Origin: Thermoanaerobaculia bacterium
Lineage (GTDB): Bacteria; Acidobacteriota; Thermoanaerobaculia; Gp7-AA8
Length of the DNA: 56,839 bases
NCBI GenBank assembly: GCA_017883235.1
Contig: JADGNY010000027.1
Span: 1 to 56,839 of the forward strand
Reading direction: 5' to 3'
Part shown: positions 1-8,700 of the stretch, one piece after another
Layout of the letters: each line of letters begins with the position of its first letter
Position numbering within the stretch: position 1 is the stretch's first letter
Made by a program: the position numbers and the translations under genes
The notes under the pieces: generated by a model
Told to the model about the DNA's origin: nothing
Databases searched by the model: none
Seen by the model: the letters and a program-made list of their open reading frames with translations, nothing else

Positions 1-1
1 C

Positions 2-259
2 ACGAAGAAGATCCTCGAGCTGACCGGAAAGCCGGACACACTCATCAAGCGCGTGGCCGACCGGCAGGGACACGACCGCCGCTATTCGATCGATATGTCG
101 AAAGTCGAGTCCATGGGCTTCCGTTGCGCGACGAATTTCGACGACGCCCTCCGGAGCACCGTGCGGTGGTACGTCGAAAACGAGACGTGGTGGCGCGCCA
201 TCAAGGAGCGCAGCGCCGAGTTCAAGGCGTACTACGAGAAGCAGTACGCGGAGCGGTAG
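2..259 (+). CDS. rfbB: dTDP-glucose 4,6-dehydratase, C-terminal fragment
   Basis: Only the last 85 residues are inside the window; the reading frame is open to the left edge. The fragment has the typical end of RfbB/RmlB: LTGKP, then DRxGHDRRYSID, then a WYxxNxxWW motif. The enzyme is an NAD-dependent short-chain dehydrogenase that turns dTDP-glucose into dTDP-4-keto-6-deoxyglucose, the second step of dTDP-rhamnose synthesis for cell-surface glycans. The rest of the gene, and probably other rml genes, lie upstream. A GTG at position 53 is inside the domain and is not a start. Confidence 0.9.
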   Translation, partial: TKKILELTGKPDTLIKRVADRQGHDRRYSIDMSKVESMGFRCATNFDDALRSTVRWYVENETWWRAIKERSAEFKAYYEKQYAER

Positions 260-352
260 GTCAAGGGGCACAGACACTCAGGACTGTGATGCGCGACGCA
301 GTGTCCGTTGCCTCATCGGCGTAAACTCCCTTCTCAAAAGGGGGACCAACTC

Positions 353-1102
353 ATGCGTCCTTTTGCGAGTCTCTGCCTCGCTCTTCTCTCCTTTCTCGCA
401 GCCTCGCCGGCCAGCGCGATCAGGGTGGACGGCACGACCGTGATCCTGCCGATCGTCGGCCGCTTTCCGGGAGTCCCCCCCTCGCAATGGCGCACGGACG
501 TCTTCATCGCCAACCACTACTCGCCCGTGGTTACGGTTACCGCCACGCTGTACGTAATCGGCGGCTCTCCGATCGTGCGCACCATCACCATCAATCCGTT
601 CTCGGCAATATCCCTTCCTGACATCACACTGAACACCTTCGGCCTTTCCAGCGCGGCGGGGCAGCTCGAGCTGAAAGCGGTCACGAGCATCGAAGCGCGG
701 GCGCGCATCTTCAACAACGGCGGCACTGCAGGGGAGTTCGGGCAGAACGTCCCCGGCCTCGGCATCGACACGCTACGGCACCAGGGATTTCTCTACGGAC
801 TCTCCGGAATCAACGGCAACCGGGTGAACATCGGCATCGCCAACCCGAACGCGACCTCGATCACAGTTGGTCTGAGCATTACCGATCAGGACAACAACAC
901 TCTGTACTCGACAACGATCGCGCTGCAGCCTCACGAGACGCAGCAGTACAACGACATCTTCACACGCTATGGCATCACGCCGCAGGCGGGCGTGCAGGTG
1001 GAGTTCAGCGGCGGGATTTCCATCTTCTACGCATACGCCTCCGAGGTTCGCAACGACACCGGCGACGCAATCTTCATCTTCGGCACCAGCCCGAACTCCT
1101 AA
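353..1102 (+). CDS. secreted all-beta protein, single copy of a module shared with the metalloprotease at 13948
   Basis: A 249-residue protein beginning MRPFASLCLALL with a clear signal peptide cut near residue 22 (SPASA). ATG 353 is chosen because AGGGGG stands 6-8 bases upstream; the frame is open further left to 308. The mature part has no catalytic motif. It starts with ILPIVGRFPG followed by WRTDVFIAN, and ends with an AYASEVRNDTGDAIF segment. The same order of motifs (VGRxPG, WRSDV, a Gly-Gln-Ser/Asn-Val-Pro segment, a FGxxSGxG turn, a YASVIDN end) occurs twice in the C-terminus of the large metalloprotease at 13948. I infer an extracellular beta-sandwich adhesion or sorting module standing alone; function is unknown. 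Its stop abuts the stop of the convergent transporter gene without a gap. Confidence 0.8.
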   Translation: MRPFASLCLALLSFLAASPASAIRVDGTTVILPIVGRFPGVPPSQWRTDVFIANHYSPVVTVTATLYVIGGSPIVRTITINPFSAISLPDITLNTFGLSSAAGQLELKAVTSIEARARIFNNGGTAGEFGQNVPGLGIDTLRHQGFLYGLSGINGNRVNIGIANPNATSITVGLSITDQDNNTLYSTTIALQPHETQQYNDIFTRYGITPQAGVQVEFSGGISIFYAYASEVRNDTGDAIFIFGTSPNS

Positions 1103-1795
1103 CTATGTGATCGCCTTTGCAATCGCGAACGCCGCCGCTGCGGCGAGGCTGCCGACGATCGTCGTTTGGGCGGCGCTCTTCCAGGGTCCGGCACCGGTGA
1201 AGCGCCCCTTCACGTACCCGAAGACCGCCAGCGCGACGAGGGTTACGGCGATCGAAACGAAAAGGGCGTCGTGGGCGGCGTGGAGGAACATGTATGGTCC
1301 GAGCGGAATCAGGCCGCCGACGAGATACGACACGGCGATGACTGCCGCACTGTTGCGGGCACGCTTGGGATCGGGCTTCTCCAGGCCGAGCTCGAAGCGC
1401 ATCATGAAGTCGACCCACTCCTTCGGCCGTTCGCTCATGGCGTGAACGACCGGACGGATGTGCTCGTCGGGGATGCCGTAATGGCGAAAGATGTCGGCCA
1501 CCTCGCGCATCTCCTCCCGGGGGATGTCGATGATCTCCTGCTCCTCCTTACGCTTCTCCGCGTCGTAGTGCTCGGCGTCCGACTTCGCGGCCAGGTAACC
1601 GCCCAGCCCCATCGCGATCGAGCCCGCGGCGATCTCGGCCAGACCGGCGGTCACGACAATTTTGGAGGCGACGGCGGCGCTCAGTCCCGCGGCAAGCGCG
1701 AAGGGCACGGTCAGACCGTCGGACATACCGATGACCACGTCGCGGACGGTGTCGCTGGCGGTGAAGTGGCGCTCGGTATGGACTGTTCGCGGCAT
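1103..1795 (-). CDS. VIT1/CCC1-family membrane transporter
   Basis: A 230-residue membrane protein with about five hydrophobic segments. The N-terminal stretch VVIGMSDGLTVPFALAAGLS and the following AGLAEIAAGSIAMGLGGYLA are hallmarks of the VIT1/CCC1 family, which moves Fe(II) or Mn(II) across membranes. Between helices 2 and 3 lies an acidic helical domain (about residues 70-140, with EEQEI, EEMREV and DEHIRPVV) that corresponds to the metal-binding domain of plant VIT1. Length fits bacterial members. It is transcribed alone and is convergent with the secreted protein gene. Metal specificity cannot be read from the sequence. Confidence 0.88.
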   Translation of the reverse strand: MPRTVHTERHFTASDTVRDVVIGMSDGLTVPFALAAGLSAAVASKIVVTAGLAEIAAGSIAMGLGGYLAAKSDAEHYDAEKRKEEQEIIDIPREEMREVADIFRHYGIPDEHIRPVVHAMSERPKEWVDFMMRFELGLEKPDPKRARNSAAVIAVSYLVGGLIPLGPYMFLHAAHDALFVSIAVTLVALAVFGYVKGRFTGAGPWKSAAQTTIVGSLAAAAAFAIAKAIT

Positions 1796-1827
1796 TGGCA
1801 GCGCGCATTATGCGCTGAGGCCGCTCC

Positions 1828-1914
1828 AGGAGCCTGCGCGGTAGAAACGTTCTTGCGCTACTGCCGGCGGAGCCTTGGGCAACCAACGCTGCCGGCCGTG
1901 CCGGCTCAGGCCGC
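1828..1914 (+). repeat. dispersed repeat family A, copy 1
   Basis: The stretch begins AGGAGCCTGCGCGG and contains GAGCCTTGGGCAACCA followed by the palindrome GCCGGCCGTGCCGGC. The same order is found at 2677-2763 and, on the other strand, at 56553-56612. This copy runs into the last three codons of the response regulator (stop at 1906). Confidence 0.75.
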
Positions 1915-2283
1915 GTCGAGATGGGCGCAATGGCGGATGTCGGCGATGAACCGCTGCATATCGAATGGCTTCGTATGCACCATGTAGACGTCGTCCTGCA
2001 GATTCCTCCGGAAGTCTCGCTCGGGGACGGCTGTCGCGAGGATGGTGCAAGGGAGCAACTCCGGCTGATGAGCACGCATGTGATCGAGCACGGCATACCC
2101 GTCGACGCGCGGCATCATCAGGTCGAGAACGACGACGTTATAGCTGTCGCGGTCGAGACTCTCGATCGCTTCGCCGCCGTCTCGCGCGGTATCGACACTG
2201 ATCCCCTGATGGCGGACGATCGTCGACAGCATCGTCCGGATGGGGCCGTCATCATCGATGATCAGTGCGCGTGGCTGGGTCAT
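1906..2283 (-). CDS. stand-alone response-regulator receiver domain
   Basis: A 125-residue CheY-like protein with nothing beyond the receiver fold. The acidic pocket is D10-D11-D12 (LIIDDDGP), the phosphoacceptor is D54 (VVVLDLMMPRVDG), and a KPF motif gives the conserved lysine near residue 105. With no DNA-binding output it probably acts by protein contact, as CheY, SpoIIM-type or phosphorelay receivers do. No histidine kinase lies nearby, so its partner is unknown. The C-terminus (HLDAA) overlaps the edge of repeat family A. Confidence 0.9.
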   Translation of the reverse strand: MTQPRALIIDDDGPIRTMLSTIVRHQGISVDTARDGGEAIESLDRDSYNVVVLDLMMPRVDGYAVLDHMRAHQPELLPCTILATAVPERDFRRNLQDDVYMVHTKPFDMQRFIADIRHCAHLDAA

Positions 2284-2317
2284 GCGTTATACAGCAACGC
2301 AAGAATCCCGCCCAACT

Positions 2318-2599
2318 TCATGTGAGCGCCGAAATGATGGCGATCGGCGCTCCGATGAGGAGTGCCAGGATCGCCAACGGAATCAGCAGCGCCACCACCA
2401 CCGAGCCGATGGCGATCAGAAAAGCGAATTTGACCAGCAGAGCGATGGCGATGAAGGGGAGCGCCAGGAGCTTGAGCGGCAGCATCGCCAGACGCAGGGG
2501 CAGCAGAATGACTTTTGCAACGACCGCCAGCAACGCCACCGCCGTGAACGCGATGACCGCGAACACCGCCAATCCGAAGAGCGCTATCAATGCAGACAT
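2318..2599 (-). CDS. small hydrophobic membrane protein
   Basis: A 93-residue protein made almost wholly of hydrophobic residues, with three likely membrane segments separated by short basic turns (LLPLRLAMLPLKLLALP in the middle). A GGAGG stands just upstream of ATG 2599 on the minus strand, which supports translation. There is no charged catalytic motif and I do not recognise a family. It lies 34 bases upstream of the response regulator on the same strand, so the two may be co-transcribed. Confidence 0.7.
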   Translation of the reverse strand: MSALIALFGLAVFAVIAFTAVALLAVVAKVILLPLRLAMLPLKLLALPFIAIALLVKFAFLIAIGSVVVALLIPLAILALLIGAPIAIISALT

Positions 2600-2676
2600 G
2601 ACCGTGCCTCCATCATGTTGATACGAGGTTCGCGACTCCAGGTTTACGCAGGGCGGCCGATCGCCACCCGCAACCT

Positions 2677-2763
2677 AGGAGTCTGCGCGGCAGAACGATG
2701 GAGCGAAGACGGTGGCCGAGCCTTGGGCAACCAGCGCAGCCGGCCGTGCCGGCCTAGGGCCGC
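2677..2763 (+). repeat. dispersed repeat family A, copy 2
   Basis: Begins AGGAGTCTGCGCGG, continues with GAGCGAAGACGGTGGCC, then GAGCCTTGGGCAACCAGCGC and the palindromic GCCGGCCGTGCCGGC. Compare 1828-1914 and 56553-56612. It lies between the small membrane protein and the citrate synthase gene. Confidence 0.8.
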
Positions 2764-2772
2764 GCATCAATG

Positions 2773-2797
2773 TTGTCAACGTTGATTGCATGATCAA
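2773..2797 (+). promoter_or_regulatory. overlapping palindromes upstream of HTH-citrate synthase
   Basis: Two dyads overlap: a perfect TCAACGTTGA (2776-2785) and TTGAT-N6-ATCAA (2782-2797). A weak TTGTCA -35-like hexamer starts at 2773. The site is 26-50 bases upstream of ATG 2823 and is AT-rich against a GC-rich background. An operator is likely; autoregulation by the gene's own HTH domain is an inference. Confidence 0.45.
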
Positions 2798-2822
2798 TAT
2801 CCGGGTGGTAGCGTATGCGCCG

Positions 2823-4028
2823 ATGGTCACGTGGCTTTCATCGGATGACGCATCCAAGCGCCTCGGCGTCAGCCGGACGACGCTCTATGCGTACGTCAGC
2901 CGCGGACTGGTGCGCTCCTCACCGTCGCCCGGCAACACACACCAGCGCCGGTATGCCGCCGAGGACGTCGAACGGCTGCGCAGCCGGAGCGAACAGCGCC
3001 GCGATCCGGGAAAGACCGCCGAGCGGGCTCTCCATTGGGGTGTGCCGGTGCTCGAGTCATCGATCACGCTGATCGACTCGGACCGGCTCTACTATCGCGG
3101 CTACGACGCCTGCGAGCTCGCGCGCACCCGCAGCGTGGAAGAAGTGGCGGCACTGCTCTGGACGGGCGGTTTCGACGCCGGCCTCTTCGCCGGCACCCCG
3201 CTGCACGTCGTCGCCGGCGGAAAGAGCGCCGAGGATCTGCCGTTCGTCAGCCGCGCGCAGTCGATGCTGCCGCTCGTCGGCGCGCGCGACCCTCTCGCCT
3301 ACGACCTGCGCCCGCGCGCCGTGGCCCAGACCGGCTGGCGCATCGTCAATCTGCTGACAAGCGTGGCGGCCGAATCAGCGGAGCTCGAAGAGTCGATCGA
3401 GGAGACGCTGCACAAGCGCTGGACTCCGAAGATGCCGCACGCCGTGGAACTGTTGCGCGCCGCGCTGATCCTCTGCGCCGACCACGAGCTGAATGTCTCT
3501 TCCTTCACGGCCCGCTGCGTCGCCTCGGCGGGTTCGAGTCCCTATGCCGTCGTCGTCGCCGGACTGACGGCGATCGAGGGGGCGAAGCACGGCGGGATGA
3601 GCGAGAAGGTCGAATCGATGTTTGCCGACCTTCGCCGCACTCGCGACGTGCGCAAGGCGCTGGCCGACCGCCGTCGCCGGCACGAGCCGATCCACGGCTT
3701 CGGACATCGTCTTTACGCCGGCGGTGACCCGCGCGCCGCGTTGCTGATGGAACTGCTGGCGAAACGTTTCGCCAAATCGCCGGAGGTCGTCTTCGCCCGC
3801 AACCTGGCCAAGGCCGGAGAAGAGCTCACCGGCGACAAACCGACGATCGATTTTGCCCTCGTGGTCCTGGCCCGGGCACTCAAGCTCGATCGTGGCACGG
3901 CGCTGACGCTCTTCGCCCTCGGCCGCAGCATCGGCTGGATCGGTCACGCCATCGAGCAATACGCGAAGGACGAGATGATCCGGCCGAGAGCACGGTACGT
4001 GGGAGATGGGCCGAAAACCTCTTCCTGA
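2823..4028 (+). CDS. citrate synthase-family enzyme with N-terminal MerR/excisionase-type HTH
   Basis: 401 residues. Residues 1-55 form a DNA-binding-like domain (WLSSDDASKRLGVSRTTLYAYVSRGL, with a RRYAAEDVERL wing), as in MerR/excisionase proteins. From about residue 65 the citrate synthase fold follows: SSITLIDSDRLYYRGYD, the active-site histidine in AKHGG (about residue 256), GFGHRLYAGGDPRA (about 293-306), and a TIDFALV aspartate near 342. These match the His-His-Asp triad of citrate and 2-methylcitrate synthases (acetyl-CoA or propionyl-CoA plus oxaloacetate). ATG 2823 is preferred because the frame upstream runs through repeat family A. Such HTH fusions are known in databases, but whether the domain binds DNA is unsettled. 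Citrate versus methylcitrate activity cannot be told apart here. Confidence 0.85.
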   Translation: MVTWLSSDDASKRLGVSRTTLYAYVSRGLVRSSPSPGNTHQRRYAAEDVERLRSRSEQRRDPGKTAERALHWGVPVLESSITLIDSDRLYYRGYDACELARTRSVEEVAALLWTGGFDAGLFAGTPLHVVAGGKSAEDLPFVSRAQSMLPLVGARDPLAYDLRPRAVAQTGWRIVNLLTSVAAESAELEESIEETLHKRWTPKMPHAVELLRAALILCADHELNVSSFTARCVASAGSSPYAVVVAGLTAIEGAKHGGMSEKVESMFADLRRTRDVRKALADRRRRHEPIHGFGHRLYAGGDPRAALLMELLAKRFAKSPEVVFARNLAKAGEELTGDKPTIDFALVVLARALKLDRGTALTLFALGRSIGWIGHAIEQYAKDEMIRPRARYVGDGPKTSS

Positions 4029-4198
4029 GTCTGCGCCGTTGCCGGCTGTTGAAGTACTCGCATCGTCTCGAGTCTTGACCACGGGAGCGCCGCGCGGTAT
4101 CTGGAGATCACCGAGAGGGTCACGCGCAGCTGTGACGGCGGACCTACCGCTTTTAGCTGATTTGTCTATCATTCCGTATACGCCAAATGGAGGAATGA

Positions 4199-4522
4199 AT
4201 GAAAACGCTTAGCAGGATTCTCCTGATTGCTGTCGTGACGTTGGTCGGCAGTGGTGGTCACCTCGGAGCGCTTCCCGCGTCGGATCTCGATGTTCTGTAC
4301 TACGACCAGAACTTCAATTGGATCGGCGAGCATGCGATTATCTGCAGTGGCGCGCATTACGACTGGGGGGAGCACTCGGGTGCTTTCCGACAAACGATGA
4401 CGGAAAGCTGCAATACCGACGATTACTCCAAGCAGTGTTCGTATCTCGGCAATGACCTCACATGGACAACTTACTCGTGCGACGAACCGCCGCCATGCGG
4501 TTTCGATGTGACTTGCCCGTAA
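4199..4522 (+). CDS. small secreted cysteine-containing protein (DUF6289-like)
   Basis: A 107-residue protein with a signal peptide (MKTLSRILLIAVVTLVGSGG). The mature part has a YYDQNFNWIGEHAIIC segment, a WGEHSG turn and seven cysteines (CSG, SCN, QCS, SCD, PCG, TCP and others), suggesting disulfides. GGAGG lies 5 bases before the ATG. The YYD...G...C...WG pattern resembles the short secreted DUF6289 proteins; this is a tentative match. A hairpin terminator follows at 4560. Confidence 0.6.
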   Translation: MKTLSRILLIAVVTLVGSGGHLGALPASDLDVLYYDQNFNWIGEHAIICSGAHYDWGEHSGAFRQTMTESCNTDDYSKQCSYLGNDLTWTTYSCDEPPPCGFDVTCP

Positions 4523-4559
4523 CGGCCTGATGACGACGTATCGAGCCGCGGAGCCATGC

Positions 4560-4586
4560 AATCCCCCTGTTCAAGACAGGGGGATT
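4560..4586. terminator. hairpin between convergent genes
   Basis: Perfect 11-bp stem AATCCCCCTGT / ACAGGGGGATT with loop TCAAG. It sits between the stops of the small secreted protein (4522) and the DUF1232 gene (4608). A long T-run is missing, so it may work in both directions as a weak terminator. Confidence 0.65.
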
Positions 4587-4607
4587 GTCTGATACGCCGA
4601 GCGGTGA

Positions 4608-5138
4608 TCACTTCCCCATCATCTTCTTGATCTTCGCAACCATATCTTTGCCGATGAGTGAATCGGCAGCTTTGAGGACGCGCTGGATCATGCCGAGTAC
4701 GTCTTCGCCGCCGCTCCAGTGCTCCCGGACGACGCTGGCGTCAACGCTGCCCATCACTTTATTCAGGACGAAGACGCCGAAGACGAGGTCGTCGAGATAG
4801 CCGATCGGGCCCACGATGGCCTCGGGGATGAGATCGAACGGCATGATGTAGTACACCACCGCGCTCCCGAGGAGGAGTTTGTCCTTCCTGTTGACGCGCG
4901 AGTCGGTGGTCAGTCGCCACAGGAGGATGAAGACGTCGGGCACGAGCAGCAGAAACTCGGCGGTCTTGCCGAGCACTTTGCCCTTCCCGTCGACGAAACT
5001 CCGGATCGTGCCCCGGATGCGATCGTAGAAACGAGTGGCGCGGTCGCGCGGCAACTGCTCCTGCTCAGCGGTATCGCGGATCTCGAGCGCGAGATCTTCA
5101 TCTGTTCCGGCCGCGATTGTGTCAGGTGTCTCTTCCAT
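4608..5138 (-). CDS. DUF1232 (YkvA-like) membrane protein
   Basis: 176 residues with a charged N-terminal helix (about 1-60) and then the DUF1232 core: LLLGSAVVYYIMPFDLIPE followed by GYLDDLVFGVFVL. The YxxxPxDLIPD/E and DD signatures define this family of small membrane proteins, whose function is not known. GGAGG precedes ATG 5138. The start lies inside the end of the upstream gene (17-base overlap), so the two are probably translationally coupled. Confidence 0.85.
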   Translation of the reverse strand: MEETPDTIAAGTDEDLALEIRDTAEQEQLPRDRATRFYDRIRGTIRSFVDGKGKVLGKTAEFLLLVPDVFILLWRLTTDSRVNRKDKLLLGSAVVYYIMPFDLIPEAIVGPIGYLDDLVFGVFVLNKVMGSVDASVVREHWSGGEDVLGMIQRVLKAADSLIGKDMVAKIKKMMGK

Positions 5139-5604
5139 GGGTGTCCTCCGAAGGCGGCGGAAGGTCGGCGCCGCCTCGCCCGAGCGTCACCGCCAGACCG
5201 CCGTCGATGATCCAGATTTTCTGGATGTCAGCATCGATGAATGATGGCAAGAATCGCTCCAATGAAACAACGAACGTCGCCGGATCCTCGTAGCGCACCA
5301 GATCCGCGGGAAGCTGATTTCGGACAAGACCGAAGAGAAACTGAGGGATCGGCAGCGCGCCGAACGCCGACGCCGAGGAGATCGGAACGCTCACGGTGTG
5401 GCCGCTGGGCCGAATCTCGCGGATATCGACCGTAAACGGCACGCTGATGAACTTCCGGATCGTGCCGGAGACGCGCAACAACCCGTTGAAGAACTGCAGC
5501 TCCATCCGCTCGATCGGATCGACGCGGAATGAGGCCGCCAGCGCGTTCAGCTTCGCGCCGTCGACCCGGACGTCAATCTGGTCCCATGAGATGAAGCGTT
5601 GCAT
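5122..5604 (-). CDS. uncharacterised protein coupled to DUF1232 gene
   Basis: 160 residues without signal peptide or membrane helix. The pattern of alternating hydrophobic residues (VRVDGAKLNALAASFRV, LRVSGTIRKFISVPFTVDI) looks like a lipid-binding tubular or LmeA/DUF2993-like beta fold, but I cannot assign it. The C-terminus is Pro/Asp-rich. It is the first gene of a two-gene operon with the DUF1232 protein, sharing 17 bases. The linkage suggests a common envelope role. Confidence 0.7.
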   Translation of the reverse strand: MQRFISWDQIDVRVDGAKLNALAASFRVDPIERMELQFFNGLLRVSGTIRKFISVPFTVDIREIRPSGHTVSVPISSASAFGALPIPQFLFGLVRNQLPADLVRYEDPATFVVSLERFLPSFIDADIQKIWIIDGGLAVTLGRGGADLPPPSEDTHGRDT

Positions 5605-5606
5605 GT

Positions 5607-5698
5607 GCGGTTACGCGGTCTAGCGGTCTGTGTGCCTGGAGCGCGAAAGTAACCGATACAATACCGCGAGACTCGAAACCGCGAGACCGCGCAACCGC
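5607..5698. repeat. imperfect inverted repeat in a divergent promoter region
   Basis: GCGGTTACGCGGTCT (5607-5621) pairs with AGACCGCGCAACCGC (5684-5698) with one mismatch. The arm ACCGCGAGAC also repeats directly at 5663 and 5678. It fills most of the 126-base gap between carB and the divergent operon, leaving little room for other promoter elements. Confidence 0.55.
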
Positions 5699-5730
5699 GC
5701 CCCGCAACCGCGTATCATGCGCCCCGCCTC

Positions 5731-8700
5731 ATGCCGAAGCGCACCGACATCAAGTCCATTCTCATCATCGGATCCGGCCCCATCGTCATCGGACAGGCGT
5801 GCGAATTCGACTATTCAGGCACGCAGGCCTGCAAGGCCCTGAAGGACGAAGGCTACCGGATCATCCTCGTCAATTCGAACCCGGCCACGATCATGACCGA
5901 CCCGGAGTTCGCCGACCGGACCTACATCGAGCCGCTCACGCCCGAGACGCTGGAACGGATCATCGAGCGCGAGAAACCGGATGCGATTCTCCCGACGGTC
6001 GGCGGCCAGACCGGCATCAACCTGGCCATGGCGCTGTACGAAAACGGCGCTCTGTCACGGCACAACGTCGAGCTGATCGGGGCGAACGCGGAAGCGATCA
6101 AGACCGCCGAGGACCGGCAGCTTTTCAAAGAGAAGATGGTCGAGATCGGCGTCGAGGTGCCGCGTTCGGCGTATGCGGCCACCGAGGATGACGCCGAGCA
6201 GTTCGCGGCGCGCATCGGCTACCCGCTGGTCATCCGGCCCTCGTTCACCCTCGGCGGATCGGGCGGCGGCATCGCCTACAACGTCGAAGAGCTGCGCGAC
6301 GTCGTCACCCACGGCCTGGAGCTCTCGCCGGTGCACCGCGTGCTCGTCGAGGAGTCGGTCATCGGCTGGAAGGAATTCGAGCTCGAGGTGATGCGCGATA
6401 AGGCCGACAACGTCATCGTCGTCTGCAGCATCGAGAACCTCGACCCGATGGGTGTCCATACCGGCGATTCGATCACCGTGGCCCCTCAGCAGACGCTGAC
6501 GAACACCGAATACCAGGCCATGCGCGACGAGGCCAAGCGGATCATTCGCGCCATCGGCGTCGAGACGGGGGGATCGAACATCCAGTTCGCGGTCCACCCG
6601 ACCACCGGACGCCGCCTGGCCATCGAGATGAATCCGCGTGTCTCGCGCTCCTCGGCACTGGCATCGAAGGCCACCGGCTTCCCGATCGCGAAGTTCGCCG
6701 CGAAACTGGCCGCCGGCTACACGCTCGACGAGATCCCCAACGACATCACCAGGAAGACGCCGGCTTCGTTCGAGCCGACCATCGACTACGTCGTCGTAAA
6801 GATCCCGCGCTTTGCCTTTGAGAAGTTCCGGCAGACGAAACCGACACTCGGCCTGTCGATGCAATCAGTCGGCGAATCGATGGCCATCGGGCGGACGTTC
6901 AACGAAGCTCTGCAGAAAGGCCTTCGCTCGCTCGAGATCGGCGTCTCGGGTCTGGAGTCCCGCGGCTACGACCGCGACAAGTGCGAGACATTGCTGCGTA
7001 CCCCGCAACCGGAACGCATCTTCGCCATCGGCGACGCCTTCCGCGCCGGCATGACCGTCGACGAGATCAACGACCTCTCCTCGATCGACTGCTGGTTCCT
7101 GCGCCAGATCCGCAAGATCGTGGAGATGGAGAAGTCGATTGGAGAAAGCACCACATCCCCCCGTCGAGAGCCTTCTCCCCCCCGCTCTCCAGCGGGGGAG
7201 AAGGTGCCCCTTCGTCGCGATCGCTCCTCAGGGCAAGCTCCGGCGGATGAGGGGGCTGAGCTCGCGGAAAAGTCGCTCCTCGCCCTCAAGCGCGAAGGCT
7301 TCTCCGACAAACAAATCGCCGCTCTGACCAGCTCTTCCGAAGACGCAGTCCGTAAACACCGCCACGCCCTCGGCGTCCGCCCCGTCTACAAACGCGTCGA
7401 CACCTGTGCCGCCGAATTCGAGGCCACGACGCCGTATCTCTACTCGACCTACGAGCGCGAATGCGAGGCCGCGCCGACGTCACGCCGCAAGGTGATGATC
7501 CTCGGCTCCGGGCCGAACCGCATCGGCCAGGGGATCGAGTTCGACACCTGCTGCGTCCACGCGTCCTTTGCGCTCCGCGAGATCGGCTTCGAGACCATCA
7601 TGGTCAACTGCAACCCGGAGACGGTGTCGACCGACTACGACACCTCCGACCGTCTCTATTTCGAGCCGCTCACGCTCGAAGACGTGCTGGAAATCGTCGA
7701 GCTCGAAAAACCGGAAGGCGTTATCGTCCAGTTCGGCGGACAGACGCCGCTGAAACTGGCCAAGTCGCTGGCCGCGGCCGGCGTGCCGATGTGGGGAACG
7801 TCGGTCGAATCGATCGACATCGCCGAAGACCGCGAGCGTTTCGGTGCGCTTGCCCGCGAGCACGAGATCCTGGTCCCCGAAAACGGCACCGGCAGGAACG
7901 AGGCGGAGGCGATGGAAGTGGCCCGCCGCATCGGCTTTCCCGTCATCGTCCGCCCTTCCTACGTGCTCGGCGGACGGGCAATGGCCATCGTCTACGACGA
8001 ATCGAACCTGCGCGAGTACGTCGGTTACGCGATGGAAGCGGCGCCCGGCCATCCGATCCTCATCGATCGTTTTCTCGAAGATGCCATCGAGCTCGACGTC
8101 GATGCCATCTCGGATGGAAAAGACGTCGTGATCGCCGGCGTGATGGAGCACATCGAGGAAGCCGGCATTCACTCCGGCGATTCGACGACGGTGATCCCGC
8201 CCTACATCATCGGCCTGCGCGAGCAGGACCGCGTCCGCCGGCGCACGGTGCAACTGGCGAAAGCGCTGAACGTCATCGGCCTGATGAACGTGCAGTACGC
8301 GATCTACCACGGCGATCTCTACGTGCTCGAAGTGAATCCGCGCGCGTCGCGAACCGTGCCGTACGTCTCGAAGGCGACCGGCGTGCCGTTCGCCAAGATC
8401 GCGGCGAAAGTGATGGCCGGAATGTCGCTGCAGGAGCTGGGGCTGACCCACGAGCCGCGCGTGGCCGACTATTTCGTGAAGGCGCCTGTCTTTCCCTTCG
8501 GCCGCTTTCCGCATGAGGATACGGTGCTCGGTCCGGAGATGAAGTCGACCGGCGAGGTGATGGGCTCCGCCGCGACGTTCGGCGAAGCCTACGCCAAAGC
8601 CCTCCTCGGCGCCGGCATCGATCTCCCCCTCGGCGGCACGGCGTTCATGTCGGTCAACGACAACGACAAGCGGCCGGTCGTCGTGCAACTGGCGAAGGAT

